From NCBI RefSeq assembly GCF_900156895.1, contig NZ_FTPD01000006.1:186001-250000 (forward strand): 64,000 nucleotides of DNA. Direction: 5' to 3'. Numbering within the stretch: the first letter of the stretch is position 1; every line of letters starts with the position of its first letter. Source of the stretch: Mesorhizobium prunaredense. GTDB lineage: Bacteria > Pseudomonadota > Alphaproteobacteria > Rhizobiales > Rhizobiaceae. The position numbers and the translations under genes are program-made. The notes beneath the pieces are model-generated. The model was not told where the DNA came from and did no database searches. It saw only the letters and a program-made list of their open reading frames with translations. Below, piece by piece: positions 45,011 to 55,395 of this stretch.

Positions 45011-45059
45011 GCGCATGACCCCTGAAAATCGAAATCGATTTTCGGAAAGGATCATGCGC
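45011..45059. repeat. Near-palindromic intergenic element
   Basis: The centre GAAAATCGA-AA-TCGATTTTC is a perfect 9-2-9 inverted repeat, flanked by GCGCATGACCC on the left and AAAGGATCATGCGC on the right, so nearly the whole 49 bases folds back. It ends about 48 bases beyond the secDF stop. Elements of this shape, with outer CATGATCC-like arms, are dispersed in rhizobial genomes. It may also serve as a terminator for secDF. Confidence 0.65.
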
Positions 45060-45106
45060 CAGATCAAAGTTCAGCTACCCAAAAGATGGCAGCGTCCATC
45101 GTTGCG

Positions 45107-47662
45107 TCATAACGCCTGTTGCGCCGGCGGCTCTTTCGCCACTGCGGCTTCCTCCTGGCTGAGGGCGCCCGGCCGGAGCTTGAACAGGATCAGCAGCGGC
45201 CCGGCGACGAAGATGGAGGAATAGGTCCCGGCGAGAATGCCGAAGATCATTGCGATCGTGAAGGACTGGATCACCTCACCGCCCCAGATCGAAAGCGCCG
45301 CCAGCGCAAACAGCGTGGTCACGCCGGTCAGGACCGTTCGCGCCAGTGTCTGGTTCATCGACAGGTCGAGCAACTCGGCAATCGGCATCCTTTTATAGCG
45401 GCGCAGATTCTCGCGGACCCGGTCATAGACGACAACCGTATCGTTGATGGAATAGCCGACAATAGTCAGGATCGCGGCAATCGAAGTCAAATTGAACTCT
45501 ATGCCGGCGACGACGTAGAAGCCGACCATCAGAATCACGTCGTGGAAAGTCGAAATGATGGCGCCGAGCCCGAACTGCCACTCGAACCTGATCCAGATGT
45601 AGACGAGCATCGCCAGCAGCGAGGCGAGCACGCCCATTGTACCGTTGAACGCGAGTTCGGAGGACACTGTCGGACCGACGACCTCGATGCGGCGGAACTC
45701 GTAGTCGGTTTCGAGCGCGCTTCTTACCTTCTCGACGGCGGACTGTTCGGCAACGTCGCCGCCCCCCTGCGTGCCGATGCGGATCAGCACATCCCGGGTC
45801 GAGCCGAACTCCTGCACCTGCACCTCACCCAGTTCGAGACCCGTCAGCCGCTCACGGATGTTGCCGATGTCGGCCTGCTGGCCCTTCGCCTGCACTTCGA
45901 TGCTCGAACCACCGCGGAAGTCGATGCCGTAGTTCATGCCGACAGTGAAGAACAGCACCGCCGCAGCGATCGACAACAGCACGGACAGGGTGAAGGCGTA
46001 TTTTCGGAATGCCATGAACGGCACGCGCGTGTCGTCGGGCACCAGCCGCATGACACCGGCTGGCATGGTTTTCGGCCGCTGCCGGCGAAGCCAGAACGCG
46101 ACCAGCCAACGCGTCAGCGTGAACGCTGTGAACACGGTGGTGACGATGCCGATGGCGAGGGTGACGGCAAACCCCTTGATCGGCCCCGAGCCGAGGAAGA
46201 ACAGGATGACGGCGGCAATCAGCGTCGTCACATTGGCGTCGACGACGGTCGCCAGCGCCTGTTTGAACCCGGAATCCATCGACTGCACGATCGAGCGCCC
46301 TTGGCGGTTCTCTTCGCGGACGCGCTCGAAGATGATGACGTTGGAATCGACCGCCATGCCCATCGTCAGCACGATGCCGGCGATGCCAGGCAGCGTCAGC
46401 GTCGCCCCGAGCACGGACAGGATGGCGATGATCAGTGCGACGTTGGCCAACAGCGCGATATTCGCGATCAGCCCCAACCGCCCATAGGCGAACAGCATGA
46501 AGCCGACGACGAGGACCCCGGCGATGATTGCCGCGAACTGGCCCGCCTCGATCGAATCGCTGCCGAGGCTCGGACCGACGGTGCGCTCCTCGACGATGGT
46601 GAGGTCGGCCGGCAGTGCGCCGGCGCGCAGCAGGACCGCAAGGTCGTTCGCGCTTTCCACCGTGAAACTGCCGGATATCTGCCCGGTGCCGCCCAGGATC
46701 GGTTCGCGGATCTGAGGCGCGGAGATCACCTCGTTGTCGAGGATGATCGCGAACAGGCGCCCGACATTGGCCTGAGTAGCCTGACCGAAGCGGGTGGCGC
46801 CGCGGCTGTCGAAGCGAAACGAGACCACCGGCTCGTTGGTGCGCTGGTCGAAGGTTGCCTGCGCATCGACGAGGTTTTCGCCGGAGACAATGATCCGGTT
46901 CTCGATCAGATGCGGAACCCGCGGCTCGTCCGTCGAATACATCACCGTCGAGCCGGCCGGCGGGCGACCGGAGATCGCCTCCTCGACCGGGATCGACTGG
47001 TCGACCATCTGGAAGGTCAGCTTAGCCGTCTGTCCGAGGATATCCTTCAGCCGCTGCGGATCCTGCAGGCCCGGCACCTGGACCATGATGCGATCCGATC
47101 CCTGGCGCTGGATGATCGGCTCGGTCGTGCCGAGTTCGTTGACGCGCCGGCTCACCACCTCGATCGATTGTGTCAGCGCCGCGGCGATCCGGTAGTCGAT
47201 CCCGGCTTCGGTCAGCGTGAAGCGCAGCAGGCCCGGTTCCGGCTCGGTCATCTCCATCTCGGTCACCGAGCCGCTCATGAAAAGCCCCGTCGAGATCGGC
47301 TGCGCCAATCTTTCGAGCGCGCTCTTCGCCGCTTCGATCTGGCCTTGGTCGCGAATGCGGACCTGGATGGAATTGGCGGTGCCGGCAAGCCCGGTATAGC
47401 CGATCTGGGCATCGCGCAGCGATGTGCGGACCTCGTCGCGTGCCGATTCGAGACGTTCGTTGGCAAGGTCCTGCCGATCGATCTGGAGCAGGATGTGCGA
47501 GCCGCCCTGCAGGTCGAGGCCCAGCGTCAGCTGCTGCTTTGGCAGCCAATTCGGCAGCGATGCCAGCGTGGAGGCGGGAACCAGATTGGGAGCTGCGTAG
47601 AGGATGCCGGCCAAGACCGTCAGCCAGATGAGAATGGTCTTCCAGCGCGAAAAATGCAGCAT
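45107..47662 (-). CDS. secDF: Fused protein translocase subunit SecDF
   Basis: An 851-residue fusion of SecD and SecF. SecD half: LGLDLQGGSHILLQIDRQDL, the P1 domain with IIQRQGSDRIMVQVPGLQDP, SFRFDSRGATRFGQATQANV, then MGMAVDSNVIIFERVREENR. SecF half: VGMNYGIDFRGGSSIEVQAK, SIAAILTIVGYSINDTVVVY, DRVRENLRRYKR, IWGGEVIQSFTIAM. Twelve membrane segments in two sets of six. SecDF uses the proton gradient to pull secreted proteins through SecYEG. Full length; no frame problem. It appears to be the last gene of its unit, with the palindrome at 45011 downstream. Confidence 0.95.
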   Translation of the reverse strand: MLHFSRWKTILIWLTVLAGILYAAPNLVPASTLASLPNWLPKQQLTLGLDLQGGSHILLQIDRQDLANERLESARDEVRTSLRDAQIGYTGLAGTANSIQVRIRDQGQIEAAKSALERLAQPISTGLFMSGSVTEMEMTEPEPGLLRFTLTEAGIDYRIAAALTQSIEVVSRRVNELGTTEPIIQRQGSDRIMVQVPGLQDPQRLKDILGQTAKLTFQMVDQSIPVEEAISGRPPAGSTVMYSTDEPRVPHLIENRIIVSGENLVDAQATFDQRTNEPVVSFRFDSRGATRFGQATQANVGRLFAIILDNEVISAPQIREPILGGTGQISGSFTVESANDLAVLLRAGALPADLTIVEERTVGPSLGSDSIEAGQFAAIIAGVLVVGFMLFAYGRLGLIANIALLANVALIIAILSVLGATLTLPGIAGIVLTMGMAVDSNVIIFERVREENRQGRSIVQSMDSGFKQALATVVDANVTTLIAAVILFFLGSGPIKGFAVTLAIGIVTTVFTAFTLTRWLVAFWLRRQRPKTMPAGVMRLVPDDTRVPFMAFRKYAFTLSVLLSIAAAVLFFTVGMNYGIDFRGGSSIEVQAKGQQADIGNIRERLTGLELGEVQVQEFGSTRDVLIRIGTQGGGDVAEQSAVEKVRSALETDYEFRRIEVVGPTVSSELAFNGTMGVLASLLAMLVYIWIRFEWQFGLGAIISTFHDVILMVGFYVVAGIEFNLTSIAAILTIVGYSINDTVVVYDRVRENLRRYKRMPIAELLDLSMNQTLARTVLTGVTTLFALAALSIWGGEVIQSFTIAMIFGILAGTYSSIFVAGPLLILFKLRPGALSQEEAAVAKEPPAQQAL

Positions 47663-47799
47663 GTTCTTGTCCGTTCAGCCCATATCGGGCGCAAACCGCC
47701 TCCGACAAGAGCTTTGGCGTTCCGACCGGCGAGCAACTCGACGAACGGAACGCGATGTGAATGTTTTGCGAGTCTAGAGCCGCGGAAGCGCGGCAAGGT

Positions 47800-48204
47800 T
47801 CACGCCGTGAGAAGCGGAGGCGCGCGCGCATCAAAGGCGCGGATCGGCGACAGTTCCGGCCGGTCTTCAGACCATATGCCAAACGGCGCGGCTGACGCGG
47901 TTTCGAGCGGCAGCCGCAAATCCGGAATAATGCAAAACGGTTTGCCATCTCTCGCAATGACAGGTGTCTTGAAACGGGAACTCTCAGCACCGACGTGGCG
48001 CGCAATGCTGCGGGCAAGGACAGTCGGGTGCGTAACTGGCTCGGTCGCGCCGATTTGGCCTTTGGCAAGGTCATGCGCGACCTGATCGGCTGTTGCCGCA
48101 GGAATGGTCCAGATCAGAAAGAGCAACGAAGCGAGCAGCCGCAGACCAGCACCCAGGCTGAGCACGACGCCGGGCCCGGCCCGTCCTCGGCCGCTTCGTC
48201 TCAT
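47800..48204 (-). CDS. Hypothetical secreted protein
   Basis: 134 residues from ATG 48204 (the frame begins at 48237). A basic N-terminus and a hydrophobic stretch (LRLLASLLFLIWTIPAATAD) resemble a signal peptide; the body has DGKPFCIIPDLRLPLETASA. I do not recognise a family and cannot exclude chance. It is divergent from the transporter operon and lies upstream of secDF on the same strand. Confidence 0.4.
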   Translation of the reverse strand: MRRSGRGRAGPGVVLSLGAGLRLLASLLFLIWTIPAATADQVAHDLAKGQIGATEPVTHPTVLARSIARHVGAESSRFKTPVIARDGKPFCIIPDLRLPLETASAAPFGIWSEDRPELSPIRAFDARAPPLLTA

Positions 48205-48237
48205 CCCATCACTATGGCTTTCATACACTGCGACCAA

Positions 48238-48674
48238 TACGCTTTCGCCTTCGTTGCCTCAGTAAGCGGCGAGCCGCGTTCTTGGTCTAACTATAGCACT
48301 TGCGTTGCGAATTGAAGCGCAGCTTTCTCGGGGACTAGAAGGGTTGGCTGCAGAACCCGTTCTCAGATATCCGAACTGGATATTCCTATACTCGTATACC
48401 AGTATCCGCGAGGCTGCCTCCACAAGGAGTCTCATCTGCATAGCTTTGGCCACCTTCGTCCGGGACGTTTGCGCTGCGGGGCAACACTCCACAATCACGA
48501 AATATCAGACAAATCGGACTATTTACGAGCAGCCAATGAGTCTCTAGAGTTCAGACTGCGGCTGGGATGGCGCCGTTCTTTCGCTGCCAGCACCCTTGAG
48601 GAGGAGGGCGTCCAAGCCGCATTCGACAAAAGTTCAGATCAGCGAAAATGACTGGATCTAATGGGAGGTTGAAC
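48238..48674. other. Upstream region of the sugar ABC transporter
   Basis: 437 bases without a convincing gene. It includes an AT-rich piece with nested dyads (ATACTCGTATACCAGTAT, about 48389-48406) that could be an operator, but no GGAA-N6-TTCC box was found. The promoter of the solute-binding protein gene should lie in the right-hand part. Confidence 0.4.
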
Positions 48675-49637
48675 ATGAAATCTGCGATACGAAATGCGTC
48701 CGTCGCCGCAGCGGCCCTGGCTCTCGGTCTGTCCTTCACGGCGATCGCCGGTGCCCAGGACAAACCGACGCTGGCCTTCGTCGTCAACGGCGCTTCCGAT
48801 TTCTGGAAGGCGGCCGAAGCCGGAGTCAAGAAGGCCCAGGCCGAATTGCCCAACTACAATCTCGAGCTCAAATATCCGGAACAGTCGTCGGTCGCCATCC
48901 AGCAGCGGCTGATGGATGATCTGGTGACGGCCGGCGTCAAGGCGATCATGGTTTCGGCCGTCGATCCCAAGACCTCGACCGACGGGCTCAACAAGATCGC
49001 CTCGGAGACGGCGCTGTTCACCACCGACAGTGACGCGCCTCAGACCAAGCGGGTCGCCTATATCGGCTCGTCCAACATCGATGCCGGCAAGCAGGCGGCC
49101 GAGATCGCCAAGAAGGCGATGCCCGACGGCGGCAAATGCCTCGGCTTCGTCGGCCTGCTCGGCGCTGACAATGCCAAGGAGCGCATCGAAGGTATGAAGG
49201 AAGGGCTCGCCGGCACCAAGATCGAGCTGATCGACGTGCGCGGCGACGACATCGACCAGGCCCGCGCCAAGAAGAACGTCGAGGACGCGCTGGTCGCCAG
49301 CCCCGACGTCACCTGCATGGTCGGCTTCTATTCCTACAACACCCCGCGAATCTATGAAGCGCTGCGCGACGCCGGCAAGCTCGGCCAGATCACGGTCGTC
49401 GGCTTCGACGACGATCCGATCACGCTCGGCGGCGTCAAGGAAGGCACCGTTGCCGCCACCGTCGTGCAGCAGCCCTTCGAGTGGGCCTACCAGGGCATGA
49501 AGCTGATGGCTGCCTATCTCGAGGGCGACAAGTCGGGCATTCCGGAGAACGGCCTGATCATCATCCCGACCAAGATCATCGGCAAGGACGACGTCGACGC
49601 CTATGCCGCCAGTCTGAAGGCGATGTCCGGAAACTGA
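48675..49637 (+). CDS. Sugar ABC transporter, periplasmic binding protein (CUT2 class)
   Basis: 320 residues with a signal peptide (ASVAAAALALGLSFTAIAGA) and a type I periplasmic fold: TLAFVVNGASDFWKAAEAGV, KAIMVSAVDPKTSTDGLNKI, LFTTDSDAPQTKRVAYIGSS, MVGFYSYNTPRIYEALRDAG. This is the RbsB-like family that binds monosaccharides or cyclitols. ATG 48675 follows GGGAGG. It is followed by an intergenic repeat and the ATPase and permease genes. Proximity to the iol cluster makes inositol one candidate substrate, but this is only inference. Confidence 0.9.
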   Translation: MKSAIRNASVAAAALALGLSFTAIAGAQDKPTLAFVVNGASDFWKAAEAGVKKAQAELPNYNLELKYPEQSSVAIQQRLMDDLVTAGVKAIMVSAVDPKTSTDGLNKIASETALFTTDSDAPQTKRVAYIGSSNIDAGKQAAEIAKKAMPDGGKCLGFVGLLGADNAKERIEGMKEGLAGTKIELIDVRGDDIDQARAKKNVEDALVASPDVTCMVGFYSYNTPRIYEALRDAGKLGQITVVGFDDDPITLGGVKEGTVAATVVQQPFEWAYQGMKLMAAYLEGDKSGIPENGLIIIPTKIIGKDDVDAYAASLKAMSGN

Positions 49638-49648
49638 GCGTCGTCGGC

Positions 49649-49765
49649 GCTGCCCCTCATCCGCCTGCCGGCATCTTCTCCGCGTGAAGAACGGGGAGAA
49701 GGGTTGCAACGCTGGCCAATCCCTCTCCCCGTTCTTTACGGGGAGAGGGTAGGGCTGAGAGGCAG
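49649..49765. repeat. GC-rich intergenic palindromic repeat
   Basis: Contains TCTCCCCGT-TCTT-ACGGGGAGA as an inner hairpin and paired outer arms (GCCCCTCAT... near 49651 and GGGCTGAGAGGC near 49751). The motif TCTCCCCGT...CGGGGAGA recurs at 63721-63840. It follows the binding-protein stop and could reduce transcription into the ATPase gene. Confidence 0.65.
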
Positions 49766-49859
49766 TGCGACGCCGGCGTGACTGGCTCCGCTTGTTATTG
49801 ACGAGCCTGATCAGGCTCGTCAATCTGCGGGGAGGCCGGCCCGCCAACTGCTGTCAGGC

Positions 49860-51407
<1,548 letters not shown>

Positions 51408-51431
51408 TTCGCGGGCAATGGGGAGAAGACG

Positions 51432-52427
51432 ATGAGCAAGAAAGATCTCGGCCTGCTGATCCTGATCCTTGTGGTGGGAGCGGTGGTGGCGATCATCAAC
51501 CCGCGCTTCCTGCTGCCGATCAACCTCGCCAACACATCGAACCTGATCGGGCTGTTCGGCATCCTGGCGATCGGCCAGGCCTTCGTCATCATCACCGGCG
51601 GCATCGAATTGTCGGTCGGCTCGGTGGTTGCGCTGCTCGGCGTCCTGTTCGTCGATTTCATCGCCACGCGCGGCATGGCATGGCCGGTGGCGCTGCCGCT
51701 GATCCTCGTGCTTGGCGGCATCATCGGGCTGGCACATGGCTGGCTGATCACGCGGCTCAAATTGCAGCCTTTCGTGGTGACGCTATGCGGGCTGTTGATC
51801 TATCGCGGCGTGGCGCGGTTCTACACAGCCGACGGCACGGCGGGCTTCGCCTTCGGGCAGAATTTCCCGGAGCTCGAATTCCTGACCGCCGGACGATCCT
51901 ATGGCGTGCCGAACAGCTTCATCGCGCTGATCGTCATCGCCATCGTGATGTGGGTGGTGCTGCACCGTTCGGTGTTTGGCCGCTACCTCTACGCCATCGG
52001 CAAGAACGAGGAGGCGGCGAAATATTCCGGCATTCGCACCGGCCGCGTCGTCATGGCGGCCTATGTCATCTGCGGTGTGCTGACGGCGCTGTCGGCGATC
52101 TACTTCGCCATGTACACGCGCTCGATCTCGCCGGCCAGCCACGGCCAGTTCTACGAACTCTACGCCATTGCCGCAGCCGTGCTCGGCGGCTTCTCGCTGC
52201 GCGGCGGCGAAGGCTCGCTGATCGGCGTGATCCTAGGCACGGTTCTGCTGCAGGAACTGCAAAACCTCGTCAACCTGCTCGGCATCCCGTCCTCGCTCAA
52301 TTTCGCGGTGATGGGCGGCGTGATCTTGATCGGCGTGCTGGTCGACCAGCAATGGGGCGTGTACCGGGAGCGGCGGCTGATGCTGGAGGCAACCCGCAAG
52401 GGCGCGGCCGGCGCGGCCGCGGAGTAG
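51432..52427 (+). CDS. Sugar ABC transporter, permease (CUT2 class)
   Basis: 331 residues with about nine membrane segments and the RbsC signature: NTSNLIGLFGILAIGQAFVI, ITGGIELSVGSVVALLGVLF, VTLCGLLIYRGVARFYTADG, GRYLYAIGKNEEAAKYSGIR, GGEGSLIGVILGTVLLQELQ. It follows the ATPase by 24 bases. Together with the genes at 48675 and 49860 it makes a full CUT2 importer with one permease. Confidence 0.92.
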   Translation: MSKKDLGLLILILVVGAVVAIINPRFLLPINLANTSNLIGLFGILAIGQAFVIITGGIELSVGSVVALLGVLFVDFIATRGMAWPVALPLILVLGGIIGLAHGWLITRLKLQPFVVTLCGLLIYRGVARFYTADGTAGFAFGQNFPELEFLTAGRSYGVPNSFIALIVIAIVMWVVLHRSVFGRYLYAIGKNEEAAKYSGIRTGRVVMAAYVICGVLTALSAIYFAMYTRSISPASHGQFYELYAIAAAVLGGFSLRGGEGSLIGVILGTVLLQELQNLVNLLGIPSSLNFAVMGGVILIGVLVDQQWGVYRERRLMLEATRKGAAGAAAE

Positions 52428-52468
52428 CGCTTCACGAAGCTTGATTCGGCGGGACAGCGCCCTGGACA

Positions 52469-52637
52469 GCGCCCCCCTCTGTCCTGCCGGACATCTCCCC
52501 CACAAGGGACCCACAAGGGGGAGATTGGCAGCTCTGCCGACGGCGCCATTCTTCAGCATTGGAGATTGGCGAAACCCGATGCGACATCCAATCTCCCCCC
52601 AAGTGGGCAAGATGTCCGGCAGGACAGAGGAGGGCGC
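52469..52637. repeat. Intergenic repeat with 28-bp inverted arms
   Basis: Arms at 52469-52496 and 52610-52637 are inverted copies that match at 27 of 28 positions; the interior holds a smaller stem (CTCCCCCACAAGGG...CAAGGGGGAG). It lies between the permease stop and the convergent phnN stop. A bidirectional terminator or a non-autonomous mobile element remnant are both possible. Confidence 0.75.
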
Positions 52638-52686
52638 GAAGGATCGCTACAGATTAGTTTTGCCCCGCTGCATTCGTTGATCGATG

Positions 52687-53307
52687 TCACGGTCGGTCGG
52701 AGAACGCCATTGCCTTGCGCAGCGCTTCGACAAAACGCTCGCCGGCCGCCTCGCGCGGGCCGCTGTTGTCGATCGAGGTCACGCCTGGCCCGGACAACGC
52801 CACATTGGCGCTGCGCGCCAGCCGCGCCAGCACTTCGCCGCGCGACTCGCGGCCGCGCATCGCCAGTCGCTCGGCCAGGATCTGCGGCGATGCGGTGATC
52901 TCGACGACAGCCAGATTGGCATAGCGATCGCGCAGCGCCGGGATGATGGCGCGGGAGACATTGGCGATGGCGACGCGGCCACTGGCCACTGACCGGTCGA
53001 CTTCAGCCGGGATGCCGTAGCGCAAGCCATGCGCCTCCCAGGAGATGGCGAAGGCGCCGTCCGCGTCGGCCTCGACGAAGGCCGCATCGGCCAGCGTGTC
53101 GTGATCCTCGCTCGTCGTGTCGCTCGGCCGGGTGATCACCCGGCGCACGAACTCCAGCCGGGCCTCGTCGGCAAACAGCGTCCGGGCATAGCCGATCACC
53201 GTGTCCTTGCCGGCGCCGCTCGGCCCGACGACGGCGACAAACACGCCGTCGCGGATCGGAAACGCCGTGGCGGACAATTCACGCTCGATCGACGCCGACA
53301 CCATCAC
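52687..53307 (-). CDS. phnN: Ribose 1,5-bisphosphate phosphokinase PhnN
   Basis: 206 residues with Walker A in FVAVVGPSGAGKDTVIGYAR, then VRRVITRPSDTTSEDHDTLA (guanylate-kinase-like substrate region), ISWEAHGLRYGIPAEVDRSV and RVAIANVSRAIIPALRDRY. PhnN makes PRPP from ribose 1,5-bisphosphate released in phosphonate breakdown. It is coupled to phnM by a four-base overlap. The C-P lyase core genes (phnG to phnL) are not in the window. Confidence 0.88.
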   Translation of the reverse strand: MMVSASIERELSATAFPIRDGVFVAVVGPSGAGKDTVIGYARTLFADEARLEFVRRVITRPSDTTSEDHDTLADAAFVEADADGAFAISWEAHGLRYGIPAEVDRSVASGRVAIANVSRAIIPALRDRYANLAVVEITASPQILAERLAMRGRESRGEVLARLARSANVALSGPGVTSIDNSGPREAAGERFVEALRKAMAFSDRP

Positions 53308-54443
53308 GCGACCCGACGTCCCTGCCGCCAGACCGTGCGGACAACCGGGACATGATCGTCAAGACGGACGCGAACCAGATCGGCGCGCCGGCCCTGCTCG
53401 ATGACACCACGGTCGGCGAGGCCGACTGCCTCGGCCGGGTTCTTCGAAACCATCGCCACCGCCTGCGGCAGGGAGATGCCGTCGACAACGTCGCCGAGGA
53501 AAAAGGCCGACTGGATCAGGCTGAAGGGGATGTAGTCGGACGACAGTATGTCGAGCAAACCTTCGCCGGCGAGTGTCCGGGCCGAAACATTGCCCGAATG
53601 CGAGGCGCCGCGCATGACGTTCGGGGCGCCCATCAGCACCCCGAGCCCTGCCGCCTTCGAAGCTTTTGCGGCCTCTTTGGTGGTCGGGAATTCGGCGACG
53701 CGGACGCCTTGCTCGATCGCCTCGTCGACATGGCCGGTCGTGGCGTCGTCATGGCTGGCCAGCACGATGCCGCGCTGATGGCAGGCGGCAGCGATGAAGG
53801 CGCGGTTCGGCCCCGAATTCGTCGCCGACTCCGCCATCCGCTTCTCGCAGAACTGCTGGAATTCGCGATCCGTCAGCTTCAGCTTGCGCTGGTAGTAATA
53901 GGCATAGGTTTCCAAATCGACGAACTGGCGCTGTCCCGGCGCGTGGTCCATCAGCGACGCCAGCTTGATCCTGTCATCGCCGTCGAAATGCGCGAAGGCT
54001 GCGAGGCAATCCGGCGCCGAAACCTCGCAGCGCAGATGGATGAAATGGTCGGCCCGCAGCCGGTCCTGCTGGACGCTGTCCTCGATCGCATCGGCCAGCT
54101 TGCGCATGTCGGCCGAATTCATGTCAGCATCGTCGTCCATGCCGACGCGCAAGGCATCGAGCACGGTGGTGATGCCGGCGGTCGCCACCTGCGCGTCGTG
54201 GGCGAGAACGGCGGCGATCGGGTTCCAGCGCACCTTCGGCCGCGGCGCGTAGTGACCCTCCAGGTGGTCGGTATGAAGCTCGACCAGCCCGGGAATGATG
54301 AAATCGCCGGCCATATCCTCACCGCTCCGGCCGGCGCCGGCATCGATCCCGGCGATCAAGCCGTCGCGCAGCACGATCGAGCCTTCGACGATCTCGTCGG
54401 CAAGCACGATGCGGGCATTGTTGAGAACGGTCTCGACGGTCAT
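53304..54443 (-). CDS. phnM: PhnM: 5-phosphoribosyl methylphosphonate triphosphate diphosphatase
   Basis: 379 residues of the amidohydrolase superfamily. Metal site VELHTDHLEGHYAPRPKVRW, DALRVGMDDDADMNSADMRK, IVLASHDDATTGHVDEAIEQ, and SGNVSARTLAGEGLLDILSS. PhnM removes pyrophosphate from the ribosyl phosphonate triphosphate in the C-P lyase route. ATG 54443 gives the usual start MTVETVLNNARIV; the longer frame to 54509 is not needed. It follows the DUF1045 gene after 90 bases. Confidence 0.9.
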   Translation of the reverse strand: MTVETVLNNARIVLADEIVEGSIVLRDGLIAGIDAGAGRSGEDMAGDFIIPGLVELHTDHLEGHYAPRPKVRWNPIAAVLAHDAQVATAGITTVLDALRVGMDDDADMNSADMRKLADAIEDSVQQDRLRADHFIHLRCEVSAPDCLAAFAHFDGDDRIKLASLMDHAPGQRQFVDLETYAYYYQRKLKLTDREFQQFCEKRMAESATNSGPNRAFIAAACHQRGIVLASHDDATTGHVDEAIEQGVRVAEFPTTKEAAKASKAAGLGVLMGAPNVMRGASHSGNVSARTLAGEGLLDILSSDYIPFSLIQSAFFLGDVVDGISLPQAVAMVSKNPAEAVGLADRGVIEQGRRADLVRVRLDDHVPVVRTVWRQGRRVA

Positions 54444-54533
54444 TTCAGGCAGTCCTTGGAGCTTTTTGCGGCCAATTGAATCACCGATTGGGATGAGTTG
54501 GCGTCGCACAAAAGCGGTTAAAACAAGTAGTTT

Positions 54534-55241
54534 TCAGGCAGTTTTTCTCACCGGGCGGCGCCCGAGCGCGTGATGGGAGAGCACCATGAACGGGGCGCCA
54601 GGTTCGGTTTCGACAAACAGGGTCAGCGCGTCCACCGGCACCGGCCGTTGCAGGACTCCCGCAAACAGGCTGTCGATTGCTGCGCGAAGACGAGGGCTTT
54701 CCTGTGACGAGGCCCGGCCGGACAGCGTCATATGAAAACGGAAGGTCTCGAAGACATAGGGGTAACCCCACTGGCAGAGATTGCGGAATTCAGCCGGCTT
54801 CAGCGAGTCAGGGCTGCGCCGTTCGATCTCTGCCTCGCTCAGCGGCGCGCGAAAATGGTCGAAGTCGCGCACAACGTCGTCGGCGAAGCGGTTGAGCGCC
54901 GGCAGCGGTCCCTCCGGCACCAGCGCGAAAAAGCCGTCGATCTGGCTGACGAACAGCCGTGGGATCGTCACCACCGGCGTCGTCTCGGCGAAATCGTCCA
55001 GTGCCGCACGAAGCGCGGCTTCCGTCTCGTTCGAAGCCAGCTGGAAGGGCGCCTTCAGTGTCGCATGAAAGCCGTAGCGGCGCGCCGAAGCGGTATGGAA
55101 GGCGACTTCCGCTGCCGACAGCTCGTCCACGGCCTCGACCGGCCTCGTGGCGGCGCCGAACGGGTCACGGCCAAGCCAATTGGCGGCGATTTGCGCCAGA
55201 GGTTCGTCCTGCCGGGGGGTGAAATAGATAGCGTAGCGCAT
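54534..55241 (-). CDS. DUF1045 phosphonate-linked 2H phosphoesterase-like protein
   Basis: 235 residues with two HxT motifs in the right places for the 2H phosphoesterase fold: ARRYGFHATLKAPFQLASNE and YVFETFRFHMTLSGRASSQE. The DUF1045 family usually lies beside phnM and phnN and is thought to handle a cyclic phosphate made in phosphonate breakdown. It is first in the phnM-phnN unit. The reaction is inferred from the family, not from the sequence alone. Confidence 0.85.
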   Translation of the reverse strand: MRYAIYFTPRQDEPLAQIAANWLGRDPFGAATRPVEAVDELSAAEVAFHTASARRYGFHATLKAPFQLASNETEAALRAALDDFAETTPVVTIPRLFVSQIDGFFALVPEGPLPALNRFADDVVRDFDHFRAPLSEAEIERRSPDSLKPAEFRNLCQWGYPYVFETFRFHMTLSGRASSQESPRLRAAIDSLFAGVLQRPVPVDALTLFVETEPGAPFMVLSHHALGRRPVRKTA

Positions 55242-55395
55242 CGAAAGTCCTCGTCAACTCCCGCTGCCATAGGCGATTTGCATGACGAAATGACGAAGCT
55301 GATGATCGCTCCTGATAACAAACTTGTTCAGGCGGGTCATTAGCCGACGATTTTTTCGCCTTGGGGCCAGTTTGCCGACCCGGACGGGCCGCGCC

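Noticed and set aside
45119..48085. Very long plus-strand open frame (about 988 codons) antisense to secDF
   Set aside because: It is a shadow of the high-GC secDF gene: Arg/Asp/His-rich low-complexity product with no domain, while the minus frame is a full SecDF.
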